Notes: a model not told the origin generated them from the letters alone. DNA of 64,000 nt from CAYFPO01 sp964345035 (GCA_964345035.1 CAYFPO010000003.1:76880-140879); one strand, 5' to 3'. Shown: positions 51,116-59,999, numbered from the stretch's first letter. Made by a program: numbers and translations.

Positions 51116-52426
51116 TTATCGTGCCTGTATCAACAGATTCTTGATGAGTTGATAATTATTTCCACAATTTTCATTGGGATCAGGATTATTATAAGTGAGA
51201 TTAATTTTTGCTACCAGTTCACTCTGTCTATTGAGAATGAAGAAGTCTCTGATTGTTACATCCCATAACCCCCAAACGTATGGCTCAAAACAATAATCAT
51301 CATTATCATGCCAAGTATAGCCGGCGTCTTCACAATCATCTTCATTGTATAGAAGTTCCAGTATTTGGAGCAATGTATCTTGTGTCCATGGAAGAACCCT
51401 ATCTTCTACACAGGAACCTGATTCACAATCACACAACATACAGGTATCACTTGAATAATCATATTGTTTTCCATTAACTCCCATAATTTTTATATCCGTA
51501 TAGCCTTCAGAAACCAATTCAAGATACATATCATTTAAAACACCGAACCGGTGCTGACAAACTCCTCATCCGGCTTTACCAAAATAATATCCTGAAACAT
51601 AACCCTCAAAATATGACGGTCCAATATCTACTCCAAAATACGGTGAATTAGGATTAATGTCTTCAAGTGAATAATCAGGCATAGGTTCCGGACCGTTTAA
51701 GATGACATCAACGATTAAAACAATATCAAGGATATCTACTGACAGATCGTGATTCATATCTGCAGACATAATTTGGTCACCGTCAAATTCAATATCACCT
51801 AGAATATAACCAACAGTAAGAACAATATCTAAAATGTCTACAGTAATATCAAAATTTACATCTCCGGACAAATATTCAGGATCATACACATATATTTGCT
51901 CTGCCCAGACCTTGGCTGCTCCAACCTGACCGGATTCAGGGACTGTCCAAGTATTTCCCCCATCACTACTTGTCGTAAATGTATAATATGTTGACTCAGG
52001 GTATTGCCATACAGCTTGGGTAGTTGTATCCGAAGCCTGAAGTACAAGCCAGTAGTTCTGATAACTAATCAGGTTAATACAATCTGAAACAGTACTGGTT
52101 AAATATTCAAAACCAAGTTCTTGTCCGGGAAGTAAATTAATGGTCCACTCTCCCATCACATTGCCAGGCACTCCATCTATATCATCCCTAATTTGAGCTG
52201 TTAAATGCCCACCATCAGATGAATATCCGCACCAGACAGAAAAAGCTTCAAGTACATAGTCATTAACCGGAGTAAATCTGTCTGCCACTGCATTCCCGAT
52301 TTCTCCGTCAAAATAGATATCATGTCCATCAGAACCTACCGGCAGTCCGGTATAAAATATTACCGATCTATCCTGTGAAAGGAGGATGACAATAGAACAT
52401 AAAGCCAAAATCAGTTTAATTTTCAT
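51116..52426 (-). CDS. Candidate secreted selenoprotein: dockerin plus thioredoxin-like domain with U-G-V-C motif (TGA read as Sec at 51566-51568)
   Basis: Two open stretches in the same frame, 286 and 149 residues, are separated only by TGA at 51566-51568; 12 codons with no other stop lie between it and the ATG at 51529. Together they make a 436-residue protein. It has a signal peptide (about residues 1-18), a beta-rich domain (about 20-180) and two dockerin halves (about 186-245). A thioredoxin-like domain follows: strand V-S-G-Y-Y-F-G-K-A-G, Sec287 in U-G-V-C, helix H-R-F-G-V-L-N-D-M-Y-L-E-L, strand T-D-I-K-I-M-G-V-N-G and hairpin R-D-F-F-I-L. The UxxC motif falls exactly where CxxC is expected. 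Extra Cys pairs (C-M-L-C-D-C near residue 329) lie further on. A standard annotation would show two proteins, the second lacking its redox site. Confidence 0.75.
51539..51568 (-). promoter_or_regulatory. Candidate bacterial SECIS hairpin with recoded TGA
   Basis: On the minus strand, 16 nt after the TGA, six bases AGCACC (51550-51555) pair with GGTGTT (51539-51544, one G-T pair). They enclose a five-base apical loop GGTTC (51545-51549) with G at the first two positions. Bacterial SECIS elements are such hairpins immediately downstream of the UGA, with a G near the start of the loop, read by SelB. The spacing is at the short end of the known range. Confidence 0.6.
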
Positions 52427-52519
52427 ACGCTAAAATTACATCAAGAAATTGAATTTATCAATTCAAGATAACAAAACTCTGCTTTAAATTAAATATATAA
52501 CACCCGTAATTTACCTATA

Positions 52520-53368
52520 ATGAAAACAATGATCATCCAATTGACCTGCCCGGATCAGGAAGGAATAGTTGCAAAATTCACAGGTGTAATTTTTGATGCA
52601 GGCGCAAATATTTTATCTTTAGAGCAGCATGTAGAACCGGAAGAAAATCTCTTTTTTATGAGGATAAAGCTGGATTTATCTGCATTAACTGAATTAGATG
52701 CTCTGGAAAAAGATATTAAAAGTTTAGCAACAGAATTCCACGGTAAATGTAGAATTTACAATGCAGATTATCCCCTGAAATCCGCCATATTTGTAACTAA
52801 GGAATCTGCATGCTTGTATGACCTGCTAATGAAACAAAATTCCGGTGAGCTGGATATGTCACTCCAATTGATCATAAGTAATTATAATAATCTAAAATCC
52901 ATTGCAAATCAATATGATATACCATTTCACATTTTTTCAATCTCAGATACTACAAAATCAGTCCAGGAAAATAAGATCATAACCCTCTTGAAGGATAATA
53001 ACATTGAAGTTATCATTTTGGCAAGATATATGCAGATATTAACAGAAGATTTTGTAAATCAGTATTTAGGGAAAATAATCAATATACACCACGGATTTCT
53101 ACCGGCATTTAAAGGTAAGAAACCGTATCATCAAGCCTGGGAAAAAGGTGTTAAAATAATAGGGGCGACTGCACATTATGTAACCAAATTACTGGATGAT
53201 GGTCCAATTATTGCCCAGGATACAGCATCGGTTACACATCAGCATTCTCCCAGAGAAATGATTCATGCAGGCAGAGATATTGAACGGCGTGTGTTAACAG
53301 CTGCTGTTAAAGCACATCTTGAGAGAAGAATTATTATCCACGGTAAGCGGACTATTATTTTTCATTGA
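52520..53368 (+). CDS. purU: Formyltetrahydrofolate deformylase
   Basis: Hydrolyses 10-formyl-tetrahydrofolate to formate and tetrahydrofolate, balancing one-carbon units. The N-terminal ACT domain (T-C-P-D-Q-E-G-I-V-A-K-F near residue 9) is followed by the formyltransferase fold: A-R-Y-M-Q-I-L near residue 171, I-N-I-H-H-G-F-L-P-A-F-K-G near 192 and G-A-T-A-H-Y-V near 215. Asn, His and Asp (L-L-D-D-G-P-I-I) catalytic residues are intact. 282 aa is normal. It converges on the next gene with 3 nt between the stops. Confidence 0.95.
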   Translation: MKTMIIQLTCPDQEGIVAKFTGVIFDAGANILSLEQHVEPEENLFFMRIKLDLSALTELDALEKDIKSLATEFHGKCRIYNADYPLKSAIFVTKESACLYDLLMKQNSGELDMSLQLIISNYNNLKSIANQYDIPFHIFSISDTTKSVQENKIITLLKDNNIEVIILARYMQILTEDFVNQYLGKIINIHHGFLPAFKGKKPYHQAWEKGVKIIGATAHYVTKLLDDGPIIAQDTASVTHQHSPREMIHAGRDIERRVLTAAVKAHLERRIIIHGKRTIIFH

Positions 53369-53371
53369 ATT

Positions 53372-53935
53372 TTATCTGGTGATTGCGTAGAAGAACGCCT
53401 GTGTCAGATTGGATATGTCCTGTGTCATCATCGCTATCCTCTCTACTGCAGTTTTAGCGACCTCAAAATATACCAATCCACCAATTTTGGGATTTTCCTG
53501 AACTATTTGTGAAAAATCCGCAAGTTTCAGCACACCATAATTGACATCCGTTGTACTGTTTACATTTGCTGTCCGAATTGCATCATCTAATACCAATGAA
53601 AATTCACCAATACCAAAAGCAGGCTCCTTTATCACCACCACTGATGAATTTGAAACGGGTGATTTCTTTGGTGGAGGTTCAGTAGTCTCCAATCTTATAA
53701 TGGGCTTCCTGGATGTTGTAAATCCACCTGAAGCTTTAACCATCATATCCTTTGTAACTTCAACTTGTCCTTGAAATATCAATATCATTGTATTTCCAGT
53801 ATTTCCCTCTTTTAATAGCTGGGTATTTGGTTTACAAGATTTCAACTCAACTTTGGCTGCTATAATTTTACACATATCTAAAGACAGTTTATTAAAAAAG
53901 TTAATTTTCTGTAATTGTTCCGGACTTACACTCAT
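53372..53935 (-). CDS. Stand-alone cyclic-nucleotide-binding-domain protein
   Basis: A 187-residue cytosolic protein that is essentially one cNMP-binding fold. The N-terminal helices lead to L-L-K-E-G-N-T-G-N-T-M-I-L-I-F-Q-G-Q-V-E-V near residue 39. The phosphate-binding cassette G-I-G-E-F-S-L-V-L-D-D-A-I-R-T-A-N-V near 107-124 keeps the Glu and Arg required for cyclic nucleotides. A 30-residue insert rich in Ser/Pro/Thr lies between the two halves. There is no HTH, so it is not a CRP-type regulator. The 2-nt gap to the K+ channel gene suggests it gates that channel. Confidence 0.78.
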   Translation of the reverse strand: MSVSPEQLQKINFFNKLSLDMCKIIAAKVELKSCKPNTQLLKEGNTGNTMILIFQGQVEVTKDMMVKASGGFTTSRKPIIRLETTEPPPKKSPVSNSSVVVIKEPAFGIGEFSLVLDDAIRTANVNSTTDVNYGVLKLADFSQIVQENPKIGGLVYFEVAKTAVERIAMMTQDISNLTQAFFYAITR

Positions 53936-53937
53936 AA

Positions 53938-55320
53938 TTACCTCAATATAATTGCAGAATGTTTTTTATCAATTTGATAATCATCTGCAGGATTTAACTC
54001 AACAGCGATAAATTCATCACTTGATAATTTTATACCAGCGACTTCCAATTGATCGGTTATCATATCCCTTATAAAAGAATCACCTTTGTCGCTCATTTGA
54101 TCTTCAAGACTAAAACCGGATTTTCTAACTGCATAACCAATCAATAAAGAATTGTATTTCAGCTTGAAAAATGCTGCTATTTTATTATGATTAAGAATTG
54201 CAATTTCATCAGGAATCTTTGCAACCTGAAATCCCTGGCTGCCATTTTTATGTTGAATTAACTCATCATATAATTGGGGAATCCCAGGGTCTGTAACATG
54301 TTTAGCCAATAGATATGGGATATGCACATCAGTGAAAACAATTTCGTTCACATTTGCACGTTTCAAATGAGAAATATATTCAGAATTAAAAATATGGGAA
54401 ACAACCTGAATATCTTCTGAAATGGATTTTGCTGTCAATGCAGTCAGGACAGTCCTATCCTCATCGGGTGTTTCATTCGGCATCAATCCTGTTTCATCAG
54501 GCACTATCATAAAAGTATTACATGAATGTATGAATGCTTTTTTCAGCACAGTTTCTTTAGTATAGTTTTCTGATAAATGTGTAATTTCCAATCTCTCAAA
54601 CCCGGAAATTGCTCTATTGATCAATTCAGTATCCATCTCATTTATTAATATAACCGCTGAATTTGCCCCGCGGTCTAATTCTATTAATTTAAGAGTGGAC
54701 GGAACGAAACTATTCCAACCAGCAATGATCAAATGTCCTTTAAATTTACTTTCATCCAATGTATCATCTCCTTTCAGGCGGGCTGCCACCATGACTGACG
54801 CAACAGCACCACCAAGCAATGTAACTATTCCAAAATTCAACAACATAATAATAATAGATAATCCTTTACCTAAATGGGTAACCGGACTGATATCCCCGTA
54901 TCCAACAGTTGTAAATGTAACTACTGCCCACCAGAAAGTATTAAACAGAGTGTCCAGTAAATTTGGATTTTCCTTCGCTATATCTTCTGATACGGTACTG
55001 TAAAAGGTATCCCATTCTATAATTGACAATGTAATTGTGGAAATAAATAATAAACCTGTTGCCCATACTGCATACTTAAATAAGTCATTATTCCGGTAAA
55101 AGTTTTTGATTCGTTGGAAAATATTTGATTCAGATGCAGCTATGTGTTTTTTGGGGACAGAAATAGTTTCTAAATGACTATCAACTGATGATAAATATTT
55201 ATTACTCAATGAGGATTGTAATTCAGTCATTACGGCAATATTCTTATCAACAAATTCCTGGATTTTCAACTCCAGATCTAAATTTGATTTATTATCAATT
55301 GGTGGATTTTCGGGAACCAT
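53938..55320 (-). CDS. Two-helix potassium channel with RCK/TrkA-N-type domains
   Basis: A 460-residue inner-membrane channel. TM1 is near residues 82-102, the pore loop has T-F-T-T-V-G-Y-G-D near residue 135 (K+ selectivity filter T-V-G-Y-G-D), and TM2 is near 150-173. The cytosolic part begins H-L-I-I-A-G-W-N near residue 191, a TrkA-N/RCK-like Rossmann start (variant of G-x-G-x-x-G), and a second region near 290-460 is probably another RCK-like unit. The N-terminal 75 residues are predicted to be coiled and cytosolic. Encoded 2 nt before the cNMP-binding protein. Confidence 0.82.
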   Translation of the reverse strand: MVPENPPIDNKSNLDLELKIQEFVDKNIAVMTELQSSLSNKYLSSVDSHLETISVPKKHIAASESNIFQRIKNFYRNNDLFKYAVWATGLLFISTITLSIIEWDTFYSTVSEDIAKENPNLLDTLFNTFWWAVVTFTTVGYGDISPVTHLGKGLSIIIMLLNFGIVTLLGGAVASVMVAARLKGDDTLDESKFKGHLIIAGWNSFVPSTLKLIELDRGANSAVILINEMDTELINRAISGFERLEITHLSENYTKETVLKKAFIHSCNTFMIVPDETGLMPNETPDEDRTVLTALTAKSISEDIQVVSHIFNSEYISHLKRANVNEIVFTDVHIPYLLAKHVTDPGIPQLYDELIQHKNGSQGFQVAKIPDEIAILNHNKIAAFFKLKYNSLLIGYAVRKSGFSLEDQMSDKGDSFIRDMITDQLEVAGIKLSSDEFIAVELNPADDYQIDKKHSAIILR

Positions 55321-55337
55321 TTTTTGTTAAAACTCAG

Positions 55338-56846
55338 TTAATTTTCCAGAATAATATTTACAACCTGAATTATATCTAATACATTAATAATACCATCCTG
55401 GTTTAAATCTGCTGCCCAGAATTGTGCGGGTGAAAGTTCTGCTCCTAAAATTGCATTTACCATTGATATTATATCCAGAATGTCAATTGTATCATCCAAA
55501 TTCACATCCCCTAAAATACCATTAAATGGAATACTAAATTCATAAGTATGAATTTCGTGAGCATAAACTTCAAATGTGACAGTTTCTATGATTTCATCCT
55601 CCACAATATAATCAAATGTCTGTTCCCCTTCCGGAAAACCAAAATAAAAATGACCAGTAGAGTCCTGACTGAATATTTTACTGTTTAATTCAGAAACTAA
55701 TACACCATTTAAAAAAGGATTGTCCGGAGATGAATTTATGTTAATATCCAGCCAACCTGCATACGCAGGGTCGAATTCAAATACAAACAATCCATGCTGC
55801 ATATCAGTAGCATATACATAATTATTTCCAGTAAACGGAAATGCACCCCAGCATCCAAAATAACCGTTATTATTATCTTCAGGATAAGTATCATAAGCTG
55901 CTATTTCAATGGGATCATCCGGATTAAACATATCAACAATTTTAAGTCCGGTAGTATAATGAGAAATATAGACTAAATCACCTTTAATATGAACATTGTG
56001 GGCGAGGTTATTTTCTCCCAAATATTCTCCACGCAACTCGATATTATTTAAATTAGAAATATCCCATATTTTAACAGTCTTATTGGGAGTTTCTTCAGTG
56101 GTTACAATAAAATTATTATCTTCAGTGACCCAGGCATTATGGGCATATCCGGGTGCAGGCGGCGTTATTCCTGCGAGCAATTGTAAATTATCCAAATCTG
56201 ATATATCATAGATTCTATAATGATATTCCCAACCTTCAGAAACATAGGCAATTCCATTTTGAGTAAATACATCATGACAATTTATTCCATAGGAATTTTG
56301 AAAACTCCCGACATGTTCCGGATCACCAGGATTCGTAAGATCAACTATATGTATATTATCCGGCCAGGTGTGTTCTATAAATGCAAATCCTAAGGATTGA
56401 TCAATCCACAGATTATGTGATCGAACTATGCCTGTATAAGTGTTGAGTTTTATCGGAGGATTATCTGGTAATGGGCTGAGATCCACGATCTGCATTCCTT
56501 CATCCTCACCTGACATTTCATTCACAATATATAGATGATCATTAAAAGTTTTATAATCCCGATGATAATAATAATCACCTCCAGAAGGACCGGGGATATC
56601 AGCAATCTCAATGGGATTTTCAGGATCTGTAGATACATCCAGTATGATTGTTCCGAATCGATAGCCAAAAATTGCATACTCAATACCCGTTTCATCGGTA
56701 TATCCCCAAACATCTGAAATGCCATAATTATTGCCCGCATTTTGAACCATTGTAATACTCACCAATTCCAAATTATAATTAACCGGATTAGAGAATAATA
56801 TCTTAAAACAAAATAATAAAATTGTATTTCTTGTGGAATTTTTCAT
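55338..56846 (-). CDS. Secreted choice-of-anchor-B (LVIVD-repeat) protein with dockerin repeats
   Basis: About 502 residues from the preferred start at 56846, where M-K-N-S-T-R-N-T-I-L-L-F-C begins a signal peptide; the frame is open to 56924 but the extra residues look non-native. The body consists of LVIVD-type repeats, such as M-Q-I-V-D-L-S, I-H-I-V-D-L-T-N-P-G-D-P and L-K-I-V-D-M-F-N-P-D-D-P, as in choice-of-anchor-B proteins. The C-terminus carries two dockerin halves (L-G-D-V-N-L-D-D-T-I-D-I-L-D-I and D-L-N-Q-D-G-I-I-N-V-L-D-I). Extracellular; ligand unknown. Confidence 0.8.
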   Translation of the reverse strand: MKNSTRNTILLFCFKILFSNPVNYNLELVSITMVQNAGNNYGISDVWGYTDETGIEYAIFGYRFGTIILDVSTDPENPIEIADIPGPSGGDYYYHRDYKTFNDHLYIVNEMSGEDEGMQIVDLSPLPDNPPIKLNTYTGIVRSHNLWIDQSLGFAFIEHTWPDNIHIVDLTNPGDPEHVGSFQNSYGINCHDVFTQNGIAYVSEGWEYHYRIYDISDLDNLQLLAGITPPAPGYAHNAWVTEDNNFIVTTEETPNKTVKIWDISNLNNIELRGEYLGENNLAHNVHIKGDLVYISHYTTGLKIVDMFNPDDPIEIAAYDTYPEDNNNGYFGCWGAFPFTGNNYVYATDMQHGLFVFEFDPAYAGWLDININSSPDNPFLNGVLVSELNSKIFSQDSTGHFYFGFPEGEQTFDYIVEDEIIETVTFEVYAHEIHTYEFSIPFNGILGDVNLDDTIDILDIISMVNAILGAELSPAQFWAADLNQDGIINVLDIIQVVNIILEN

Positions 56847-56932
56847 TTTCGATTGATATTCCTTATTGGGAATATAAATAAATTCAATAATGTTAAAAAA
56901 GGTATCATAGGAAGAATTTCTCAAAAAAGCAG

Positions 56933-56975
56933 AAGAGCCCCGAATAAATTCCGGGGCTCTTCTGCCTCACCAAAC
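56933..56975 (-). terminator. Strong rho-independent terminator
   Basis: A perfect 14-bp stem (GCAGAAGAGCCCCG at 56939-56952 with its complement at 56962-56975, loop of 9 nt) is followed on the minus strand by TTTTTT (56933-56938 complement). It ends the transcript of the 1001-residue secreted protein and is the strongest terminator in the window. Confidence 0.95.
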
Positions 56976-56993
56976 TGTAGAGAATCGATTTCT

Positions 56994-59900
56994 CTACTTC
57001 ATTAATAATAACTTCTGTGTATGGCTATAAGTTCCAGCGTTCATTTTAACATAATAAATACCGCTAGAAAATTCAGCGCCATTCCATGTTAACGTATGAT
57101 TTCCACTGGATACTGTACCATTCACCAGAGTCTCAATCTGACGTCCCATAATATCATACACTGCAATCATAACACTGCCAGTTTCTGGCATAGAATAACT
57201 GATTGTAGTTGCAGGATTAAATGGATTTGGATATGCTGGAGATAAACGATAATTTACAGGTGCATTTGAAATAGATGAAGAAACTTCTTCTCCATTCCAA
57301 TTTGCGACAAGAACTTCATTTAATTCCAGATTTCCGGTATAATTGAACAATTCACCGGTTATATCCTTACCTTCAAGTGAGATTATCAATACAGTGCCAT
57401 TATGTTCATACAGATCATATTCGGAATTTCCTGTAATTGTGTAATCTCCGGATACAGATAATTGAATACCGCCAATACTTGATTCAGCATCAATTGCCAA
57501 CGAATGATCATTCAAAATGAAAGATGCATTACCTGTAGTGGAAGATTCAACCCGATTGGTTCCAAGGATCCAGTTTACGATAATCACGATATCAAGAACA
57601 TTTATCTCGCCGTCACCATTCACATCAGAAGCAGCTGCTTCATCCGGTGTAGGATCATCTGTATCAAGGATGAAGTTCACCATAATCACGATATCAAGTA
57701 CATTTATTTCACCGTCACCATTCACATCACCAGGAGTGACTGAACTTTCAATCTCTGCACAAGCAGTGTTGGATGCTGCAGATTCACCTTCATCATATAC
57801 AGCAGTCACAAAATAGCAATGTTCTGTTCCTGCCATTGCAGATCCATCCACAAAGCCGGTATCAGTTGTGTAATCAAGTATTTCACCGTCACGATACACA
57901 TTGTATCCGTTTAATTCTCTGGATACTTCACCGTAATCCAGTCTTGCAAATCCATATCCTTCTTCAGTTAATGTAGCAGGTTTTATGAATATACCAAGTT
58001 CTGGATTAGTGATACGATTCCCGTATTCATCATGGTATAGATCATATAATGCCTGTTCTTCTTCAGAACGACCACAGTCATATCCGCAGAACTCACATGC
58101 ATCCGGGCAGCAGTCACCATATCCTTCACATAATGAATCACAATAGCAACCGCCAGGTGACTGATCTTCGCAATATCCTTCACAGGTAGCATCGCCACCA
58201 CCGCCGCCACCGCAGTCGGTGCTTGAGGAGGTAGCAGTAACAACTTCTGACATTATATCACCGGCGCCAATCTGGAATACATACGTTTCACTTGGACCGA
58301 ATCCAAAGAAAATAAAAGATTCATTGAATCCATATCCTGTTAAGTCAAACGGGTTTTCACTTGGATCATCTACACCAAATCCAAGAAAATCTAATTCACA
58401 TCCGCCTTCCCAGGATATTTCGAAATAATTACTGTTTTCATAGCAATCTTCCGGACTGACAACCATAAAGTTATCAATGGATTCACAATCTCCTGGAGGA
58501 GGTGGTGGTTCACCACTACATACTCCATAAGGATCGTCAATAGCTTCACAGTCACCACAGTCGTTACCATACTCCGGACATTCACCACCGGGTAACCAAA
58601 AGGTTAATCCATAATCACCGTTATCACACCAACCATCACCAAGCCATGTTGTTTGACCTTCTACACAACCGTCGTAGGTGTCATTTGCACAATCTTCATT
58701 ATTAAAACACACACCGGCACAATCTACATATTCAGCAGAACCATCGGGGCATGGTGGGAAATCTCCACCTCCGCCACCACCGGGTGATGACCAGGATAAT
58801 GTAATGTCACTATCGCCTGCTGTTGCAGTAAGATTAGATGGTGGATCTAAATCCGGATCCGGACAATCATCCAGTGTTTCAGCACATGAACCATCAGGAC
58901 ATGTAACCAATCCCTGGTCTTCACAGGATTCTACTTCACCAACTGTGAAATCAAAAGTCCCTACAGCACCACTTGCGATTATATTACCGTTTGCATCGGT
59001 AATATCCCATGTAATTTCACTGTCCCAGCTTCCACCACCAACTGTGATAGAATAATTACCTGCTTCGAGACAGAGTATATCAGTTCCTTCGGAGCCATTA
59101 TCCAATGTACCGGATGCTACTACACTTCCACCTGCATCAGAGATAGTATATGAAGCACCATTCCATCCGTCACCATAGGAATCATACATATTCATAAATA
59201 ATGTTGTACAATCCGGACAATCATCCATTGTTTCTGCACAGGAACCGTCAGGACAGGTAACTAATCCCTGATCCTCGCATGATTCTGATCCGCCTTCACA
59301 ACCTGGATCATCTTCCGGACAGTCACCGCCGTCACAATCGTAACATGTCAAATCTGCGCCATACTGCTGATCATTACAGTCGGGGTAGCCATCACCAATC
59401 CAACTTTCAGGCCAGCATTCAAATGTACCATCGCAATCCAGTACGTAACCTTCACCGCAGTCACCTTCTTCCGGACAGTCTTCCAGTGTTTCTGCACAGG
59501 AACCGTCCCAGCAGGTAATAAGACCTAATTCTTCACAAGTCGCACAATCATTTGTAGCTTCACTTGCACCTACATTTCCGTCATCAAATGTAATGATAAA
59601 AACTTCTGTGACACCCGGTTCAAATCCAAAGAAATAGAAACCACTTGTAAAACCATAAGATGCGATGTCCAAGAAGCCGCCGCTATATTCCAATCCTGTA
59701 GCAAGACATCCGCCTTCCCAAAATAGATAAAAGTAACCGCTTCCATCGTCCCAGCAGAGATCATTTTCACCATCTCCGTCAAGATCATCACTACCATACG
59801 CAATAAAAGTTTCATCACACACATCTCTTAAACCTTCATCCTGAATTTCATTCTGAAGTTGTTCTAGTTTAAATGAATGATCAGTATCACTTTTCTTTGT

Positions 59901-59999
59901 TATCCTATTTTTATTCAGCGAATCAGTTGCAAAGGTGAAGCCAATTACCAAAACACCCGTCAATAAAACGCTTAAATAATAGTTATATCCTTTTTTCAT
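56994..59999 (-). CDS. Large secreted Cys-rich modular protein with dockerin repeats and C-terminal sorting domain
   Basis: A 1001-residue exported protein (signal peptide about residues 1-24). Three copies of a Cys module, C-E-x-x-G-L-x-T-C-x-D-G-S-C-A-E-T-x-x-D-C-P, lie near residues 151, 238 and 356. A fibronectin-III-like start (P-P-S-N-L-T-A-T-A) follows the third. LNR-like segments (W-L-G-D-G-W-C-D-N-G) and a somatomedin-B-like unit (C-E-G-Y-C...C-Y-C-D-S-L-C...D-C-C-P-D-A-C, near 601-643) are unusual for a bacterium. Dockerin halves are near 755-806. The sorting domain has N-P-F-N-P-A-T-T, Y-D-I-M-G-R-Q-I and S-S-G-I-Y-Y-V-K-M. Probably a cell-surface adhesin or scaffold, but no enzyme motif is visible. 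Confidence 0.82.
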   Translation of the reverse strand: MKKGYNYYLSVLLTGVLVIGFTFATDSLNKNRITKKSDTDHSFKLEQLQNEIQDEGLRDVCDETFIAYGSDDLDGDGENDLCWDDGSGYFYLFWEGGCLATGLEYSGGFLDIASYGFTSGFYFFGFEPGVTEVFIITFDDGNVGASEATNDCATCEELGLITCWDGSCAETLEDCPEEGDCGEGYVLDCDGTFECWPESWIGDGYPDCNDQQYGADLTCYDCDGGDCPEDDPGCEGGSESCEDQGLVTCPDGSCAETMDDCPDCTTLFMNMYDSYGDGWNGASYTISDAGGSVVASGTLDNGSEGTDILCLEAGNYSITVGGGSWDSEITWDITDANGNIIASGAVGTFDFTVGEVESCEDQGLVTCPDGSCAETLDDCPDPDLDPPSNLTATAGDSDITLSWSSPGGGGGGDFPPCPDGSAEYVDCAGVCFNNEDCANDTYDGCVEGQTTWLGDGWCDNGDYGLTFWLPGGECPEYGNDCGDCEAIDDPYGVCSGEPPPPPGDCESIDNFMVVSPEDCYENSNYFEISWEGGCELDFLGFGVDDPSENPFDLTGYGFNESFIFFGFGPSETYVFQIGAGDIMSEVVTATSSSTDCGGGGGGDATCEGYCEDQSPGGCYCDSLCEGYGDCCPDACEFCGYDCGRSEEEQALYDLYHDEYGNRITNPELGIFIKPATLTEEGYGFARLDYGEVSRELNGYNVYRDGEILDYTTDTGFVDGSAMAGTEHCYFVTAVYDEGESAASNTACAEIESSVTPGDVNGDGEINVLDIVIMVNFILDTDDPTPDEAAASDVNGDGEINVLDIVIIVNWILGTNRVESSTTGNASFILNDHSLAIDAESSIGGIQLSVSGDYTITGNSEYDLYEHNGTVLIISLEGKDITGELFNYTGNLELNEVLVANWNGEEVSSSISNAPVNYRLSPAYPNPFNPATTISYSMPETGSVMIAVYDIMGRQIETLVNGTVSSGNHTLTWNGAEFSSGIYYVKMNAGTYSHTQKLLLMK
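57580..57729 (-). repeat. Duplicated dockerin half-repeats with near-identical nucleotides
   Basis: Two 48-nt units (57580-57627 and 57682-57729, offset 102 nt) agree at 45 of 48 positions. They encode the D-V-N-G-D-G-E-I-N-V-L-D-I-V-I part of both dockerin halves. Near-identity at the DNA level suggests recent duplication or gene conversion within the gene. Confidence 0.8.
58860..59545 (-). repeat. Three diverged copies of a 70-nt Cys-module repeat
   Basis: Copies at about 58860-58931, 59215-59286 and 59473-59545 encode the C-E-x-x-G-L-x-T-C-x-D-G-S-C-A-E-T module. The middle and first copies are the most alike; the third diverges towards its distal end (C-W-D-G-S-C). They mark internal duplication in the large secreted protein. 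Confidence 0.75.

Noticed and set aside
51116..51529. Separate 137-residue protein
   Set aside because: It begins in the middle of a thioredoxin-like domain. The 12 codons upstream extend it without a stop to the TGA of the preceding frame, so it is better read as the second part of one selenoprotein.
57580..57729. CRISPR-like direct repeats
   Set aside because: Only two units are present and they encode the two halves of a dockerin domain in a continuous frame.
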